The translations under genes were made by a program, and so were the position numbers. 64,000 nucleotides of DNA from JARFQW01 sp963842955 (GTDB lineage Bacteria; Pseudomonadota; Gammaproteobacteria; Steroidobacterales; XN24). Numbering within the stretch: position 1 is the first letter of the stretch; the number at the start of each line of letters is the position of its first letter. Under the pieces are notes generated by a model. It ran no database searches and was not told where the DNA came from. It saw nothing but the letters and a program-made list of their open reading frames with translations. Below, one piece after another: positions 1 through 9,605 of this stretch. The stretch is from NCBI GenBank assembly GCA_963842955.1, contig CAWJIJ010000011.1, positions 1-64,000 of the forward strand, in the 5' to 3' direction.

Positions 1-2743
1 CCACGTCCGTGGTGAAATCCAGCTGGCAGATATTGTGGCTCACGAACCTCGCCAGCGCCTCGGTGGTGGCCTGGAGATCGCCGGAGATGTTGCGCGGCGA
101 CTCCACCGTACCGCCCGGCGTGTTGAAGACGCTCGGGAACGGCCCGTTGCCCGTTCCGCAGATCTTCGGCCGCGAAGGATCGGTGCCGCCGGTCACGAAA
201 TCCGGACGATCGGCCACCGGACACAGGGCCTTGACCAGGCCGTTGTAGGCCAGCGCCAGGTTGTCGATGCGCGACGGAATCTCGACCTCCAGGTTGAGCA
301 GCGACCCATCGCAGGCCCCGCTGCCGCAGGACTTGTCCGTGGCCGCCTCGAAGCGCAGGCCGACGATCAGCGTGTCGCCGCCGAACGGATAGTCCGGCGT
401 GCGGATCACGCCGCCGTCCGTGTTGACGGCGGTCGCCGCGACACTTCCGCTATCGAGAATCCACAGCGGGGCCGCGGCTCCGCCGTCACCGACCGCTCTC
501 AGGCGCCCCACGATGGTGGATCCGTCAGCGGTGGTCGCCGTCACCACGAGTTCTTCCTGGACGTCGCCGAACGGCCCGTCGTAGAGGAACGCGCCCTCGA
601 AAGACTTGACGACCATCGGGAGGTTTTCCACATCGAAGCCTTCGACGGACGTGGAGAAGTCCACCACGATGGCCTCGCCGCCGTCCGGGCTCAGCTCGTT
701 GCCGGCAATGCCGCCGGTCACACCCACCGCCGTCGTGCCCGCCACGGTCTTGTTGCCCAGTGTGCCGCCGCCGCCGACCGCCGCCAGGTTGACGTCCACG
801 CCCTCGATGGACGGGAACGACACCTGCGCCACGGGAGCCGCGATCGAGATAAGCTCCTCCTCGGACACGCCTGAACTACGCTGGATCTGCCAGCCGAACG
901 TCGCCTGGGCCGAGTTCGTGCCGAACTCCACGCACTCGGGCGTGTTGAGCGGATCGTCGGAACAGCCGGACTGCGGTGCATCGAGAAGGATGTCGAAGGT
1001 CTCGGCAAATTCCCGCTCACCGTACCGGTACAGGGCCGTCGTCGGATCCAGCACGCTCGAGGCATCGGCGATCTGCACTTCCAGCTCGTTGCCGAAGAAA
1101 TCTTCGACAACAAACGTCAGCCGGTTGCCGGCACGGACCCGGGACCCACAGCCCACCAGGCGATCCTGGACGAAACGGTTGTTGGCGTACGTACCGTCAA
1201 TGTCGGTTCCGGCCGGGATCAGGGGCGTGTCCATGCCGTCCAGCGGCGCCAGGTCGAACTGGTCGGGGGACAGGAGCCCGTACTCCACGTCGTCGAGGCC
1301 GATGAACGGCAGTCCCGGCTCCCAGCAGGTCCCCGGGGTTTCCCAGGTCGTGATGCCGCGGGTCGGCTGGCCGAGTGCGCCATCGTCGGCAATCACGTCA
1401 ACAAAGAAAAAGCCGTCCCGGGCACAGAATTCCGCGCCGATAGAGAAATTCTCGAAAACCGGTATGCCCGTGAAGTCCAGCGGCAGCTCGCGGTCATCGC
1501 AGACCGGATTGCCGTCGCCGTCGTTGCCCAGGTAGCGGTCATCGTAGAACGGGCCCTGGGTGCCGAAGGTAATGAGGTTGTTCATGACGTTCGGCAGGTT
1601 CGGGTTGAGGGTCAGCAGGTTGTTGGCCACCTGGCAGCCGCCGTTCTCGGGCAAACAGGTGCTCGCGAGAACCGATCCGGAATTGATGAAGTCGATGCCG
1701 AAGGGATTTTTCAGTACCTCGTCCACGCCTTCGCGAACCGTCGCGTTCAGAAGGCCGCTCTCGTACTTGAGTTCCGCCAGGGTCACGAGACCGGTACCGC
1801 CGGGCTGGGTGAACACCAGGCAGGGGCTGTCCACGTCTTCGTCGTCGTCGATGTCGTTGCCGGGATTGATGAAATTGCACAGGGCCGTGGCATTGCTGCG
1901 AAGGTTGCCGCTGCCGGCCACGAGGTTCGACTGCAGCGTCCCGTTCTCGAGATTTAACGCAGCAACGCCCTGGTTGCCGGTGTTGAGCAGCGCATAGTCG
2001 AACAGGCCGTCGTTGTTGGGTGTCGCAAAGGGCACCGGTATCGAGGTGACCGCGCCGCCGCTCAGGCTCGTGCCCAGGTCATTCGGCGGCAGCACGTCAC
2101 TGAGGGTTACCGCACCGCCTGAGCCAAAGGTGATCCCGATAATGCCGACCGGCGAACCGCAGAACGCCAGCAGATTGCCGCTGCTCGCCGGGTATTCCTC
2201 GAGACTGACGATGGACTGGCAGGCGCTGCCGTTGCCGAATTCCACCGGCCCGATGGTGCCAGTCGGCGTGCTCGAGTAGCCCACCAGGGGATCCGAAAGA
2301 TCGATGCCGGGATCTCGAACATAGGCCTCGATATTGGGGCTGCGCTCGACGAACAGAGTGCCCGCGTTACGAGCCACCACCAGCGCATTGGTGCCCACGG
2401 AGGAGAAGTTATTCGTGTCCCACAGGGCGTCGGGATCGTTTTCCACGAACAGCCTGATGCCCGAACGCTTGCCGGTGTTGCCGACGAACACGTAGTTGCG
2501 CGCACCCTTGCGGCCAATCCCCACTGCCGAGGCCTGCTTGACCTTCGTGCGTGTCAGCAACTCGATGGTCTGCGTGCAGTCCTCGAGCAGGTCACACTGG
2601 TAGTTGACCCGGTAGACCTCACCGCGCTGGTCCACGACCACGCTGAGGGCGTCGGCGCTCTGCGCCTGCACACCCTGCGCTCCCGCAAAGAAAAGCGCGG
2701 CCGCAAGTCCGTACCGCAGGCACTGTTCAATTCGTGTCGTCAT
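1..2743 (-). CDS. Very large exported protein of unknown function, C-terminus beyond the window
   Basis: An uninterrupted minus-strand frame runs from an ATG at 2743 to the left edge, at least 914 codons. The first ~28 residues form a signal peptide (MTTRIEQC, then a hydrophobic run GLAAALFFAGA, then VQAQ), so the product is exported. The rest is rich in Gly, Asp and Asn, has scattered cysteines (for example CDLLEDC near the mature N-terminus) and has no membrane segment that I can see. I recognise no family; the low-complexity, beta-strand-like composition would fit a surface or extracellular protein, but that is inference. It lies 110 bp downstream of the TIR-TPR gene on the same strand. 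Confidence 0.8.
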   Translation of the reverse strand, partial: MTTRIEQCLRYGLAAALFFAGAQGVQAQSADALSVVVDQRGEVYRVNYQCDLLEDCTQTIELLTRTKVKQASAVGIGRKGARNYVFVGNTGKRSGIRLFVENDPDALWDTNNFSSVGTNALVVARNAGTLFVERSPNIEAYVRDPGIDLSDPLVGYSSTPTGTIGPVEFGNGSACQSIVSLEEYPASSGNLLAFCGSPVGIIGITFGSGGAVTLSDVLPPNDLGTSLSGGAVTSIPVPFATPNNDGLFDYALLNTGNQGVAALNLENGTLQSNLVAGSGNLRSNATALCNFINPGNDIDDDEDVDSPCLVFTQPGGTGLVTLAELKYESGLLNATVREGVDEVLKNPFGIDFINSGSVLASTCLPENGGCQVANNLLTLNPNLPNVMNNLITFGTQGPFYDDRYLGNDGDGNPVCDDRELPLDFTGIPVFENFSIGAEFCARDGFFFVDVIADDGALGQPTRGITTWETPGTCWEPGLPFIGLDDVEYGLLSPDQFDLAPLDGMDTPLIPAGTDIDGTYANNRFVQDRLVGCGSRVRAGNRLTFVVEDFFGNELEVQIADASSVLDPTTALYRYGEREFAETFDILLDAPQSGCSDDPLNTPECVEFGTNSAQATFGWQIQRSSGVSEEELISIAAPVAQVSFPSIEGVDVNLAAVGGGGTLGNKTVAGTTAVGVTGGIAGNELSPDGGEAIVVDFSTSVEGFDVENLPMVVKSFEGAFLYDGPFGDVQEELVVTATTADGSTIVGRLRAVGDGGAAAPLWILDSGSVAATAVNTDGGVIRTPDYPFGGDTLIVGLRFEAATDKSCGSGACDGSLLNLEVEIPSRIDNLALAYNGLVKALCPVADRPDFVTGGTDPSRPKICGTGNGPFPSVFNTPGGTVESPRNISGDLQATTEALARFVSHNICQLDFTTDV

Positions 2744-2853
2744 AGCCTCAAACCCTCGTTTACTTTCGTCGCGGCTTTCCTCGCCCGCTTGTCCTGATTC
2801 GTCATGCAATAACCCGTTCGAAGGTATCGATTCGAACCCCCCCATGCGGCGCC

Positions 2854-5115
2854 CTAATCAGATGCGCGCGCCAAGTACTCGGCCGCCCGCTCCGGCTGGC
2901 CGATCTCCGAATACAGTTTCGCCAGCCGGTCCATGGTGGCTTCCAGAAATACCGGCATCACATTGCCGTTTTTCTTCAGTGTTCCGTAGGCTGCCAGCAA
3001 GGATTGCTCGGCGCTCGCGAACTCCTCCTGACCCGCCTGGGCTGCGCCGAAAACGCTCAGCGCCGCGCCCGTGAGCCAGTGATCCTCGCCGAAGCTGGAG
3101 ACGAAGATTCCGTGGGCCTGGTTGGCCTCGGCCTCCGCCTCAGCGAAGCGCCGCGTATCGAGATGCAGCGTCGCCAGGGTCAGCAGGCTTTTGCCCACGT
3201 CGGGGCTATCGGCCCCCAGCAACGAGCGGCGCATGTCCAGCGCCCGCGTCAGGTAAGGCTCCGCGGACGCATAGTCTCCGGCCTCGTTGTACATGAAGCC
3301 CAGGGCGCTCAATGCGGCCGCCAGGTCCGGATGCGGCTCTCCATAGACCCCGTCGAGGATTGCGGTGGCCTGCTGCTGCAGCGCGATTGCGCCCTCCAGC
3401 TCGCCACGGTCCAAATACAGGAACGCGAGATTGATAATGGCTGTTGCCGTCTGCGGGTGATTCTGCCCGAGCATGTCCCGATCCATGTCGAGCACCTGCC
3501 GATAGAGTTTCTCCGCGGTATCCAGGTCGCCCTGGTCGTGATAAACGAGGGCCAGGTTGTTGATGGACGTGGACAGCTCGGGGTGCTTCTCGCCCAGAAG
3601 AATCCGGTCCATCTCCAGGGCCTCGGTATAAAGCGCTTCGGCCGCCGGGTAGTCGCCGAGCTCCAGGTGGACTAACGCCAGGCTCGACATCGCCTCGGAC
3701 GTTGCCGGGTAGGGCCCGTCGTGAAGCGACCGTCGCATGTCCAGGGCCGCCTGAAGGTGCTCGATGGCTTGCTCGTGTTCGCCCCGGTAGTAGGCGTTGA
3801 GGCCAAGATCCTCGAGGTTCTCGGCGATGTCGGCGTGGGCCTCGCCAAGCACGCCGCGGCGGGTTTCCAGTGATTCGACAATCAATGGCTCCGCCGCCCC
3901 ATACTCGCCCTTGCGCACCAGGATGTCCGCCATGGCGGTAAGCGTTCTCGCCCGCTGCAGGCGGCCTTCCGACCCGGAGAGTCCGTCATCCTGCTCGCGC
4001 AGCGCCAGCGATTCCTCGACCAGCTCGTACGCCTCATCGTAGTCCGCCGAAAGGGCCAGAACCTCAGCCAGGCTGTCCATGGTGTCGGCCATCTGCACGG
4101 GGCTGCCGACCTTGTGCCTGCGGCGCGTGGCGAGAGACTCCTCCAGCAGTGCCGTCGCCGGCGGGTACAGGCCCAGGCCGGTGTAGACCTGTCCCATCGT
4201 GGACATCAGCGTGGCCTGAACATCCGGCTGGTCGGCCAGTTCCGTACCGATGCGCTCGGCGCCCTTGTCGAGAATCTCCCGCGCCGTGATCGTGTTGCCC
4301 AGAGCCTCGCTGGGGTCTGACACTTTGAAAAGGTCCACCATGAACTGCGCGGTCTGGCGCGCGGTCTCCGCTTCGATCTGGGCCCGGTTGCGCTGTTCCT
4401 CGGCTTCGACCCGGGCAAAGTAGGCAGTGATCGCCAGGCCCGAGGTCACCGCCATTCCCGTGAACGCAGCCGCCGTGAGCACCATCAGCCGGCGATGGCG
4501 GCGCTGCTGTTCGCGCTGCTTCAAGTCGTCATAGCCGACCCCGAGCATGCCGGAGATCAGCTTCAGCTTCGCTGCGGGCTTCGGGTCCTTGCCCGGGCGG
4601 GCGTCCGCGGCGATGGGTTCGCTGCGCACGTCGGTCAGCTCGCCGTCCTCGCCCATCTCGTAGATCAGCGCCGGCGGGAAACACTCCTCGTCAGCCGTGG
4701 CCGGGTCCTGGGAGACGCCGGGTTCACCATCGACGATCAGGCAAAAGATCCGGTCGGACCGGCCCAGCCGCTTGAACGTGAGAATCTCTTCGTTGGTCCA
4801 GTGGGATTTCGCCGCCCGCGGCGAACAGATGACGATCTGGCAGGCCGAGTCCTTCAGCGCCTGGGTCAGGGTGTCGCCCAGGCTCGTGGCCGTGGACAGT
4901 TCCTCGCGATCGCGGAAGACGGGGGTCAGCCGCTCCGGGACAGGACCGAAGGCGGTCTCATCCCCGACCAGGTGTTTTGGCACCCGGTAGGTTTCCAGCG
5001 CCTTATGCAGCCAGGAAGCCCACTTCTCGTCACTGTGGCTATAGCTGATGAAGGCCTTGTACTTAAAGCACTCGGCCACGGATTCCCCCACCCCCGCCGG
5101 ATATTCACCGGTCAC
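2854..5115 (-). CDS. TIR domain - transmembrane - TPR repeat protein (copy 1)
   Basis: The 753-residue product has three parts. Residues ~18-150 form a TIR domain (KAFISYSHSDEKW at the start, SHWTNEE helix later). Residues ~210-233 form a single membrane helix (MVLTAAAFTGMAVTSGLAIT). Residues ~290-745 are tandem tetratricopeptide repeats of the kinesin-light-chain/TPR_12 type. Bacterial TIR domains are often NAD-consuming or signalling modules; here the membrane anchor separates a cytoplasmic TIR from a probably periplasmic TPR array, so a sensor or scaffold role is possible (inference). The start is uncertain: GTG 5115 has no clear ribosome site, whereas GTG 5079 follows GGGGGAATCC and begins just before the TIR domain. 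A paralogue lies at 12708-14858. Confidence 0.85.
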   Translation of the reverse strand: MTGEYPAGVGESVAECFKYKAFISYSHSDEKWASWLHKALETYRVPKHLVGDETAFGPVPERLTPVFRDREELSTATSLGDTLTQALKDSACQIVICSPRAAKSHWTNEEILTFKRLGRSDRIFCLIVDGEPGVSQDPATADEECFPPALIYEMGEDGELTDVRSEPIAADARPGKDPKPAAKLKLISGMLGVGYDDLKQREQQRRHRRLMVLTAAAFTGMAVTSGLAITAYFARVEAEEQRNRAQIEAETARQTAQFMVDLFKVSDPSEALGNTITAREILDKGAERIGTELADQPDVQATLMSTMGQVYTGLGLYPPATALLEESLATRRRHKVGSPVQMADTMDSLAEVLALSADYDEAYELVEESLALREQDDGLSGSEGRLQRARTLTAMADILVRKGEYGAAEPLIVESLETRRGVLGEAHADIAENLEDLGLNAYYRGEHEQAIEHLQAALDMRRSLHDGPYPATSEAMSSLALVHLELGDYPAAEALYTEALEMDRILLGEKHPELSTSINNLALVYHDQGDLDTAEKLYRQVLDMDRDMLGQNHPQTATAIINLAFLYLDRGELEGAIALQQQATAILDGVYGEPHPDLAAALSALGFMYNEAGDYASAEPYLTRALDMRRSLLGADSPDVGKSLLTLATLHLDTRRFAEAEAEANQAHGIFVSSFGEDHWLTGAALSVFGAAQAGQEEFASAEQSLLAAYGTLKKNGNVMPVFLEATMDRLAKLYSEIGQPERAAEYLARASD

Positions 5116-5273
5116 GGCCGATTATAAATGAACAGTCGCCGGATACCTAGACAATTCGGGAAAACCCGATAAGCGGAGGGTTCGTGGAAGCAATATGTTA
5201 CATTTCGCTTGACATATGTTAAGTCGCAACCGCAAAGCGACGGGCCGGATGTCCGCCGCCGCGAGTTCTGAGG

Positions 5274-5936
5274 CTACGGGTCGGTGCCCCCTCCCCGGCG
5301 GGAATACACCATGCGAATCGACGGTTGCCAGGGCTGTTCATCCGGCCCCATATCCATTCGCCGATTCGGCGCATCCAGGAACCACCACTCGACGACGAAT
5401 CCCTCTCGGCTCATATCGGAGATCCGGATCTGTACCTTCTGGCGGCTGCCGCCCTCCCCCAGGGTATTGAAGGTCTGGGTTCCCAGGTTGGACAGGCTGG
5501 CGCCGTCCGCGTCGGCTATTCCTTCGTAGATGTCGGCCAGGCCCCAGAGGTTGTCGACGACCACTGCCCGGGAGGTTTCTCCGAATCGGTCGTAGCTGTA
5601 CCAGGTGCGGTACGACCACGCGTCGAGGCCCTCGGCTCCCACGGCGTCGGCACTGATCGGAAACCCGTCGAAGCGTTCCTCGAACACGGCACCGCCCAGG
5701 ATGGGCACGATGCTGGAGGCAGAGCTGGCCCAGGCCGACCAGCGCCAGCCGGCGTCCGCGGTGTCATCCGGCGCCGGATAGAACAAGTCCACGACCCACT
5801 CGCCGGCCATGGGCTCGAATACGATCACCTCCTCCGGCGCCCCCGGCTGGAAACCCGGCGTGTAGTCAAACTGTGCAAGGGCGGCACTGCTGGCAGCCAG
5901 CATCAGTACCACGATTCCCGAGAAACGTCTCAGCAT
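5274..5936 (-). CDS. Exported protein of unknown function
   Basis: This gene encodes 220 residues. ATG 5936 was chosen because it starts a clear signal peptide (MLRRFSGIVVLMLAASSAALA) and is preceded by GGGAG at good spacing; the frame is open further upstream but encodes nothing signal-like. The mature part is rich in Trp, Tyr and Asp (GEWVVDLFYPAPDD, GWRWSAWAS, VEWWFLDAPN) and looks like a small periplasmic beta-barrel or lipocalin-like fold, which is inference from composition. I cannot assign a function. It is transcribed away from the phospholipase-like gene that starts about 300 bp upstream. Confidence 0.75.
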   Translation of the reverse strand: MLRRFSGIVVLMLAASSAALAQFDYTPGFQPGAPEEVIVFEPMAGEWVVDLFYPAPDDTADAGWRWSAWASSASSIVPILGGAVFEERFDGFPISADAVGAEGLDAWSYRTWYSYDRFGETSRAVVVDNLWGLADIYEGIADADGASLSNLGTQTFNTLGEGGSRQKVQIRISDMSREGFVVEWWFLDAPNRRMDMGPDEQPWQPSIRMVYSRRGGGTDP

Positions 5937-6253
5937 GTCGTTGGCTCCCCCTATAGCTGTGAGCACGGTGTCATCCGGCCGCCCGACCGTCGACGCGTCG
6001 CCCGCGGTAAGGAACAGGGCAGTGCACCAGCCAGAAGATACGTTCGTCGGGGACCCACATCCTGCTGTTCCCGACAGGCCGACCGGATGAACGCGACAAC
6101 CCGATTCGACCTCGGCAACGGGCCACGCTCGCCGCCGCCCAGCATGGGTCGCCCGACACACACTCGCCATCCACGCCACGGCGGGGCAATAATCTCTGTA
6201 TCAATTACTACCGCCACAGTCTTTTCTTCTGCAGCCTGTCGATCGCGATTCTC

Positions 6254-6832
6254 GTGTCGGCCTGCGCACCCGCGCGGCCGATCAAGCCCTACGCCAACCA
6301 CATCCAGGCCGGGATCGAGCCGGGCGACCGGGTCGAGATCGTGACAACGGATGGCCGGGAGCTGGAGTTCGAGGTCACCCGGGTCACGGCGACGAGCGTC
6401 AGCGGCAACGGCGCGGAGGTCGCTATCGCAGACATCACGCAGATTTCGAAACGCGGCTGGTCGCAGCCCGAGCAACCCTGCGGAGACGGCATTCCGGTGG
6501 GCTGCTCGGTCCCGCTGGAGCTGATCGTCGCCAGCGACTTCCACGCGGAATATGCCAACCGCTTCGAGCGGGCCTGCGCCGAACACGACTTCTGCTACCG
6601 GCACGGCTTCGCCACCTATGGCTTCGACCGGGAAACCTGCGACGCCACATTCGCGGCCGCGATGCGGGCGGAGTGCGCACCCGGCTGGTCGCTGTCCGGC
6701 GTCCTGAAGGTCGAATCGGTCGCCGACTGCCAGCTGGCCGCCGAGCAGATGTACACCGCCGTCCGGCGCTTCGGCGAGAAGCACTTCCGGACCGCGTCCA
6801 GCACCTACTGCGAATACGACGGCCCGCCCTGA
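6254..6832 (+). CDS. Phospholipase A2-like probable lipoprotein
   Basis: Residues around ERACAEHDFCYRHG match the prokaryotic phospholipase A2 signature, with the catalytic His-Asp pair flanked by cysteines; further Cys pairs (ETCDATF, AECAPG, VADCQL) suggest disulfides. The reaction would be hydrolysis of the sn-2 acyl chain of phospholipids outside the cytoplasm. The start is doubtful. GTG 6254 lies at the end of a lipoprotein signal: the frame continues upstream through a hydrophobic run ending in a lipobox (LSIAILVSAC), so translation probably begins upstream, but I see no ATG, GTG or TTG close by in that frame. The 3' end overlaps the convergent regulator gene by 28 bp. Confidence 0.7.
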   Translation: MSACAPARPIKPYANHIQAGIEPGDRVEIVTTDGRELEFEVTRVTATSVSGNGAEVAIADITQISKRGWSQPEQPCGDGIPVGCSVPLELIVASDFHAEYANRFERACAEHDFCYRHGFATYGFDRETCDATFAAAMRAECAPGWSLSGVLKVESVADCQLAAEQMYTAVRRFGEKHFRTASSTYCEYDGPP

Positions 6833-7572
6833 GGGCCGCTCAGCCCGCCCTCCAGCACCACCCAGTAGGTCCAGGGCCGCAGAGCAACCAGCAGTCCCAT
6901 GCCCTGCTTCGACTCCCGGGGCGCACCGATATCCAGCTCGGCCAACTCGTCGAAGTCGGCGCACAGGCGTTCGATCTTGCGCAGGAGGACGCGAACGGAA
7001 TTCGGAGACAGGTCCGCTGACTCGAATCGGAGGCGCGCTTCGGAACCCTCGAAACGGTCCTGGAGAAAGAGTGCCTTGACGGCGCGCTCGTAGGCTTGCC
7101 TGACCGGCCCGCGCGGTCGCCAGGCAACGCGCCGGGCGGTGAGGCACTTCAGGCTCCCATCGGGTCGGGACTCCGCCAGGCGAAGCCGGTTGAGTTCCCG
7201 AAGCAGGCGCGCGCGGCGACGCCGGTCCAGGTGATGGCGGCGGCTGATCTCGTCGGGGCTCCAGCCGTTCAGAACCAGGTAGAAAAACGCCAGCAGGGCC
7301 GGATCGTCGGCCAGGGCTTCCTCCTGCTCGATGCTCAGAACAGACGATGCGTGCGTGTCCTCGGGCCGGGCCATGCGGGCGAGATCGAACAGACTCACGT
7401 CGAGCAGCTGACACAGGCGCTCGAGGCGCTGCAGGCTGAAGGTCCCGCGGGAGAAGAGACGCTTGACGCTGGGCACGCTCAGCTCCAGGTGTGCCGCCAC
7501 GTCGTGGTAGGTGAGACCGCGGGCCTTGAGCAGGCGCTTGGCGGCGTCGATCAGGTCGGCGGACTGGCTCAT
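6805..7572 (-). CDS. Helix-turn-helix (XRE-like) transcriptional regulator
   Basis: The 255-residue product has an N-terminal Cro/C1-type helix-turn-helix (DAAKRLLKARGLTYHDVAAHLELSVPSVKRLFSRG region, residues ~6-40), followed by a basic middle segment (HHLDRRRRARLLRELNRL) and a C-terminal helical effector-like region. The domain shape fits a one-component repressor or activator; the ligand and targets are unknown. ATG 7572 (MSQSADLID) is preferred over the GTG 18 bases upstream. It is divergent from the DUF4156 lipoprotein at 7688, and the 115-bp gap between them probably holds both promoters, so it may control that neighbour (inference). Confidence 0.8.
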   Translation of the reverse strand: MSQSADLIDAAKRLLKARGLTYHDVAAHLELSVPSVKRLFSRGTFSLQRLERLCQLLDVSLFDLARMARPEDTHASSVLSIEQEEALADDPALLAFFYLVLNGWSPDEISRRHHLDRRRRARLLRELNRLRLAESRPDGSLKCLTARRVAWRPRGPVRQAYERAVKALFLQDRFEGSEARLRFESADLSPNSVRVLLRKIERLCADFDELAELDIGAPRESKQGMGLLVALRPWTYWVVLEGGLSGPQGGPSYSQ

Positions 7573-7687
7573 CGTATCGCTCCGGGGCACCAGAAGTATC
7601 GAATATTAAGCCTTTTTGGAAACGTATTGTTTGCTAGCCAGGCGATTGTAGTCTGGATGCTGAGTACAGCCCAGCGAGGACACCACC

Positions 7688-8125
7688 ATGACCCGTTATT
7701 CCTGTCCGATCACCCTGCCTGACCCCTTTTCCATCCGTCTGGCCAACCGGTTGGCCAGCGGCCTGCCCGTCGCGATGTCACTGGTGCTTGCCGCCTGCGC
7801 CGCGAAGCCCATTCAGCCGGGTGCGGAATCCGTGGTCGTTTCCAGTCGGCCCGCCACGCCTGCCTGCCGTTTCCTTGGCGAGGTCCAGGGGGCCCAGGGC
7901 AATGTCTGGCTGGCCCAGTTCACGCCTGACAGGGAGCTGATCGCGGGCGCCCGAAACGAGCTTCGAAACGCGGCCCACGCCATGGGCGGCAACTACGTGC
8001 AGCTTGAAATGGAATCGCTCTCCGAAAACACCCAGGAAGACGCCCTGGGGGGCACCCACACGGTCGTCGTCATCGGCAATGCCTTTCTTTGCCCCGACCC
8101 GGCCGCGGTTCTGACCGGCGGCTGA
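7688..8125 (+). CDS. DUF4156-type lipoprotein
   Basis: The 145-residue product has a lipoprotein signal ending in a lipobox (LVLAACAAKP), so the mature protein is anchored through Cys37. The mature part contains the segment CRFLGEVQGAQGN followed by a helix (ARNELRNAAHAMGGNYVQLE), which is the pattern of DUF4156 outer-membrane or periplasmic lipoproteins of unknown role. The leader is longer than usual (~36 residues), so the true start could be the internal ATG near the hydrophobic core (AMSLVLAAC). It is divergent from the XRE-like regulator. Confidence 0.75.
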   Translation: MTRYSCPITLPDPFSIRLANRLASGLPVAMSLVLAACAAKPIQPGAESVVVSSRPATPACRFLGEVQGAQGNVWLAQFTPDRELIAGARNELRNAAHAMGGNYVQLEMESLSENTQEDALGGTHTVVVIGNAFLCPDPAAVLTGG

Positions 8126-8222
8126 GCTGTGCGATACGCCAGCAGCGATGCCCCGAGAGCCCCACGCCGTTCAGCGCCAAAGTTGCGTACACTGGCAACG
8201 GGGAAAAAGGGAAGACAGGAAC

Positions 8223-8579
8223 ATGTCCAGAGCATGCTGGTTGAGCGCACTTGCGGTCGTTCTGCTGGGTGTCATGAATCAACCCGGTATCGCATCCGAA
8301 GCGGTCGACGAGGCATCGCCGCAGCGGCAGGGCCTTAGGGCCGAAGTCAGCGACAGGGAACTGTTCGAAATGTGCTGCTGGGCAAAAGGCCGGGCGGGAT
8401 TCAATCACTGCGAGGAATACGGCGTCTGCGTGGATCATCCCGAGAAGCGCTGCGTCGGCCGCGGGCCCGCGGAAGGCATGACCCTGGCCTGCGGCTCACC
8501 CAGCGCGAACTCCCGAGGAGATGGCGAGGGCCTTCGCCCGACCACGGACGGGGACTTTTTTCTGCTTGCCCGGCGCTAG
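8223..8579 (+). CDS. Small exported cysteine-rich protein
   Basis: This gene encodes 118 residues from ATG 8223, which follows GAAGACAGG at good spacing. A signal peptide is clear (MSRACWLSALAVVLLGVMNQPGIASEA). The mature protein carries a compact cysteine group (FEMCCWAKGR, FNHCEEYGVCVDHPEKRC) typical of a small disulfide-stabilised periplasmic or secreted protein. I recognise no family. It lies 97 bp downstream of the DUF4156 gene and upstream of the DUF6090 gene, all on the plus strand, so co-transcription is possible. Confidence 0.65.
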   Translation: MSRACWLSALAVVLLGVMNQPGIASEAVDEASPQRQGLRAEVSDRELFEMCCWAKGRAGFNHCEEYGVCVDHPEKRCVGRGPAEGMTLACGSPSANSRGDGEGLRPTTDGDFFLLARR

Positions 8580-8675
8580 ATGGAGCGCGGTCAAAACGTT
8601 CTGAGAAGGCGCCGCGCAAACGCTTGCGCCTGGCCGACTTGCCGCGCCCGTGACTGACGTTCTGGTTGCGAACCG

Positions 8676-9491
8676 ATGCTGAAATTCGTCAGGGAGATAC
8701 GCGCGCAGCTCATGGAATCGGGACAAGCCGGACGCTACATCGGGTACGCCCTGGGCGAAATACTGCTGGTCGTCATCGGCATTCTCATTGCGCTGCAGAT
8801 CGACACCTGGAACGACGAGCGGCTGGACAGGCATAAAGAGCGCGAGTACCTCTCCTCGATGCTCGTCGACCTGCAGGAGGACATCGAGCGGATCGACGCC
8901 GCCAACGAGGGCAACGTATTCCTTCTGGCACGGATCGACGATCTGCTCGAACTGCTGGGCCAGCCCGCGGGCGACGCGGGCAACCAGCGGCAGATCTTTC
9001 TGCACTCGCTCGTGTATACCTACTGGTACCTGCGCGCGGATTTCTCGGGGCTCACGATGTCCCAGCTCAAATACAGCGGCGACCTGCAGCTGATCCGCGA
9101 CAAGGCCATTCGGGACGCCATGCTGGACTACGAGCAGGGGGTGGAGGCCTGCCGGTATCAGTACGCGGAACTGACCCAGTATTTCCATACCTACGAGGCC
9201 ACGCAAAAGCGACTGCTGAACTACACGCTGGCCAAGAAGAGCTTTGAGTACCTCGAGGAGAACTACCTGAACATGCTCCAGCCGCTGGACCGTTTCGAGG
9301 CCCTCGTTCCCGATGGGAATTACGTTCTGGACGACGATCCCCGACTGAAGGCGCAGTACTACGGGGATATCCTGTTCTACCGCACCGCCTTGAACAACAC
9401 CGTGTGGTTCCTCGGCGAACAGAAACGCATGGCCCTTGCCCTGTCACAGCTGATTCGGGAAACCACCGGCATCGAAAACCCGGAGGCCTGA
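8676..9491 (+). CDS. DUF6090-type membrane protein
   Basis: The 271-residue product begins with a short amphipathic N-terminus and one strong membrane helix (GRYIGYALGEILLVVIGILIALQIDTWNDER), the hallmark of DUF6090 proteins in marine and soil bacteria. The remaining ~220 residues are helical and charged and should lie outside the cytoplasm, given the positively charged N-terminus. The family's function is not known. Length and architecture are normal and no damage is visible. Confidence 0.8.
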   Translation: MLKFVREIRAQLMESGQAGRYIGYALGEILLVVIGILIALQIDTWNDERLDRHKEREYLSSMLVDLQEDIERIDAANEGNVFLLARIDDLLELLGQPAGDAGNQRQIFLHSLVYTYWYLRADFSGLTMSQLKYSGDLQLIRDKAIRDAMLDYEQGVEACRYQYAELTQYFHTYEATQKRLLNYTLAKKSFEYLEENYLNMLQPLDRFEALVPDGNYVLDDDPRLKAQYYGDILFYRTALNNTVWFLGEQKRMALALSQLIRETTGIENPEA

Positions 9492-9605
9492 CAGTCAGGC
9501 GCCAGAGTATGTGTGCCGGTTGTTCTGGCACCTCCGCGAATCAATCGACAATGCCCCGCCGTTCCTCCATGATCTGGCGGTCGGTTGTCATGCTCAGGTT
9601 AGAGA

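Noticed and set aside
5951..7414. 487-codon minus-strand frame across the phospholipase-like and regulator genes
   Set aside because: It is a high-G+C antisense frame of two better supported genes, with low-complexity Arg/Ala/Gly content.
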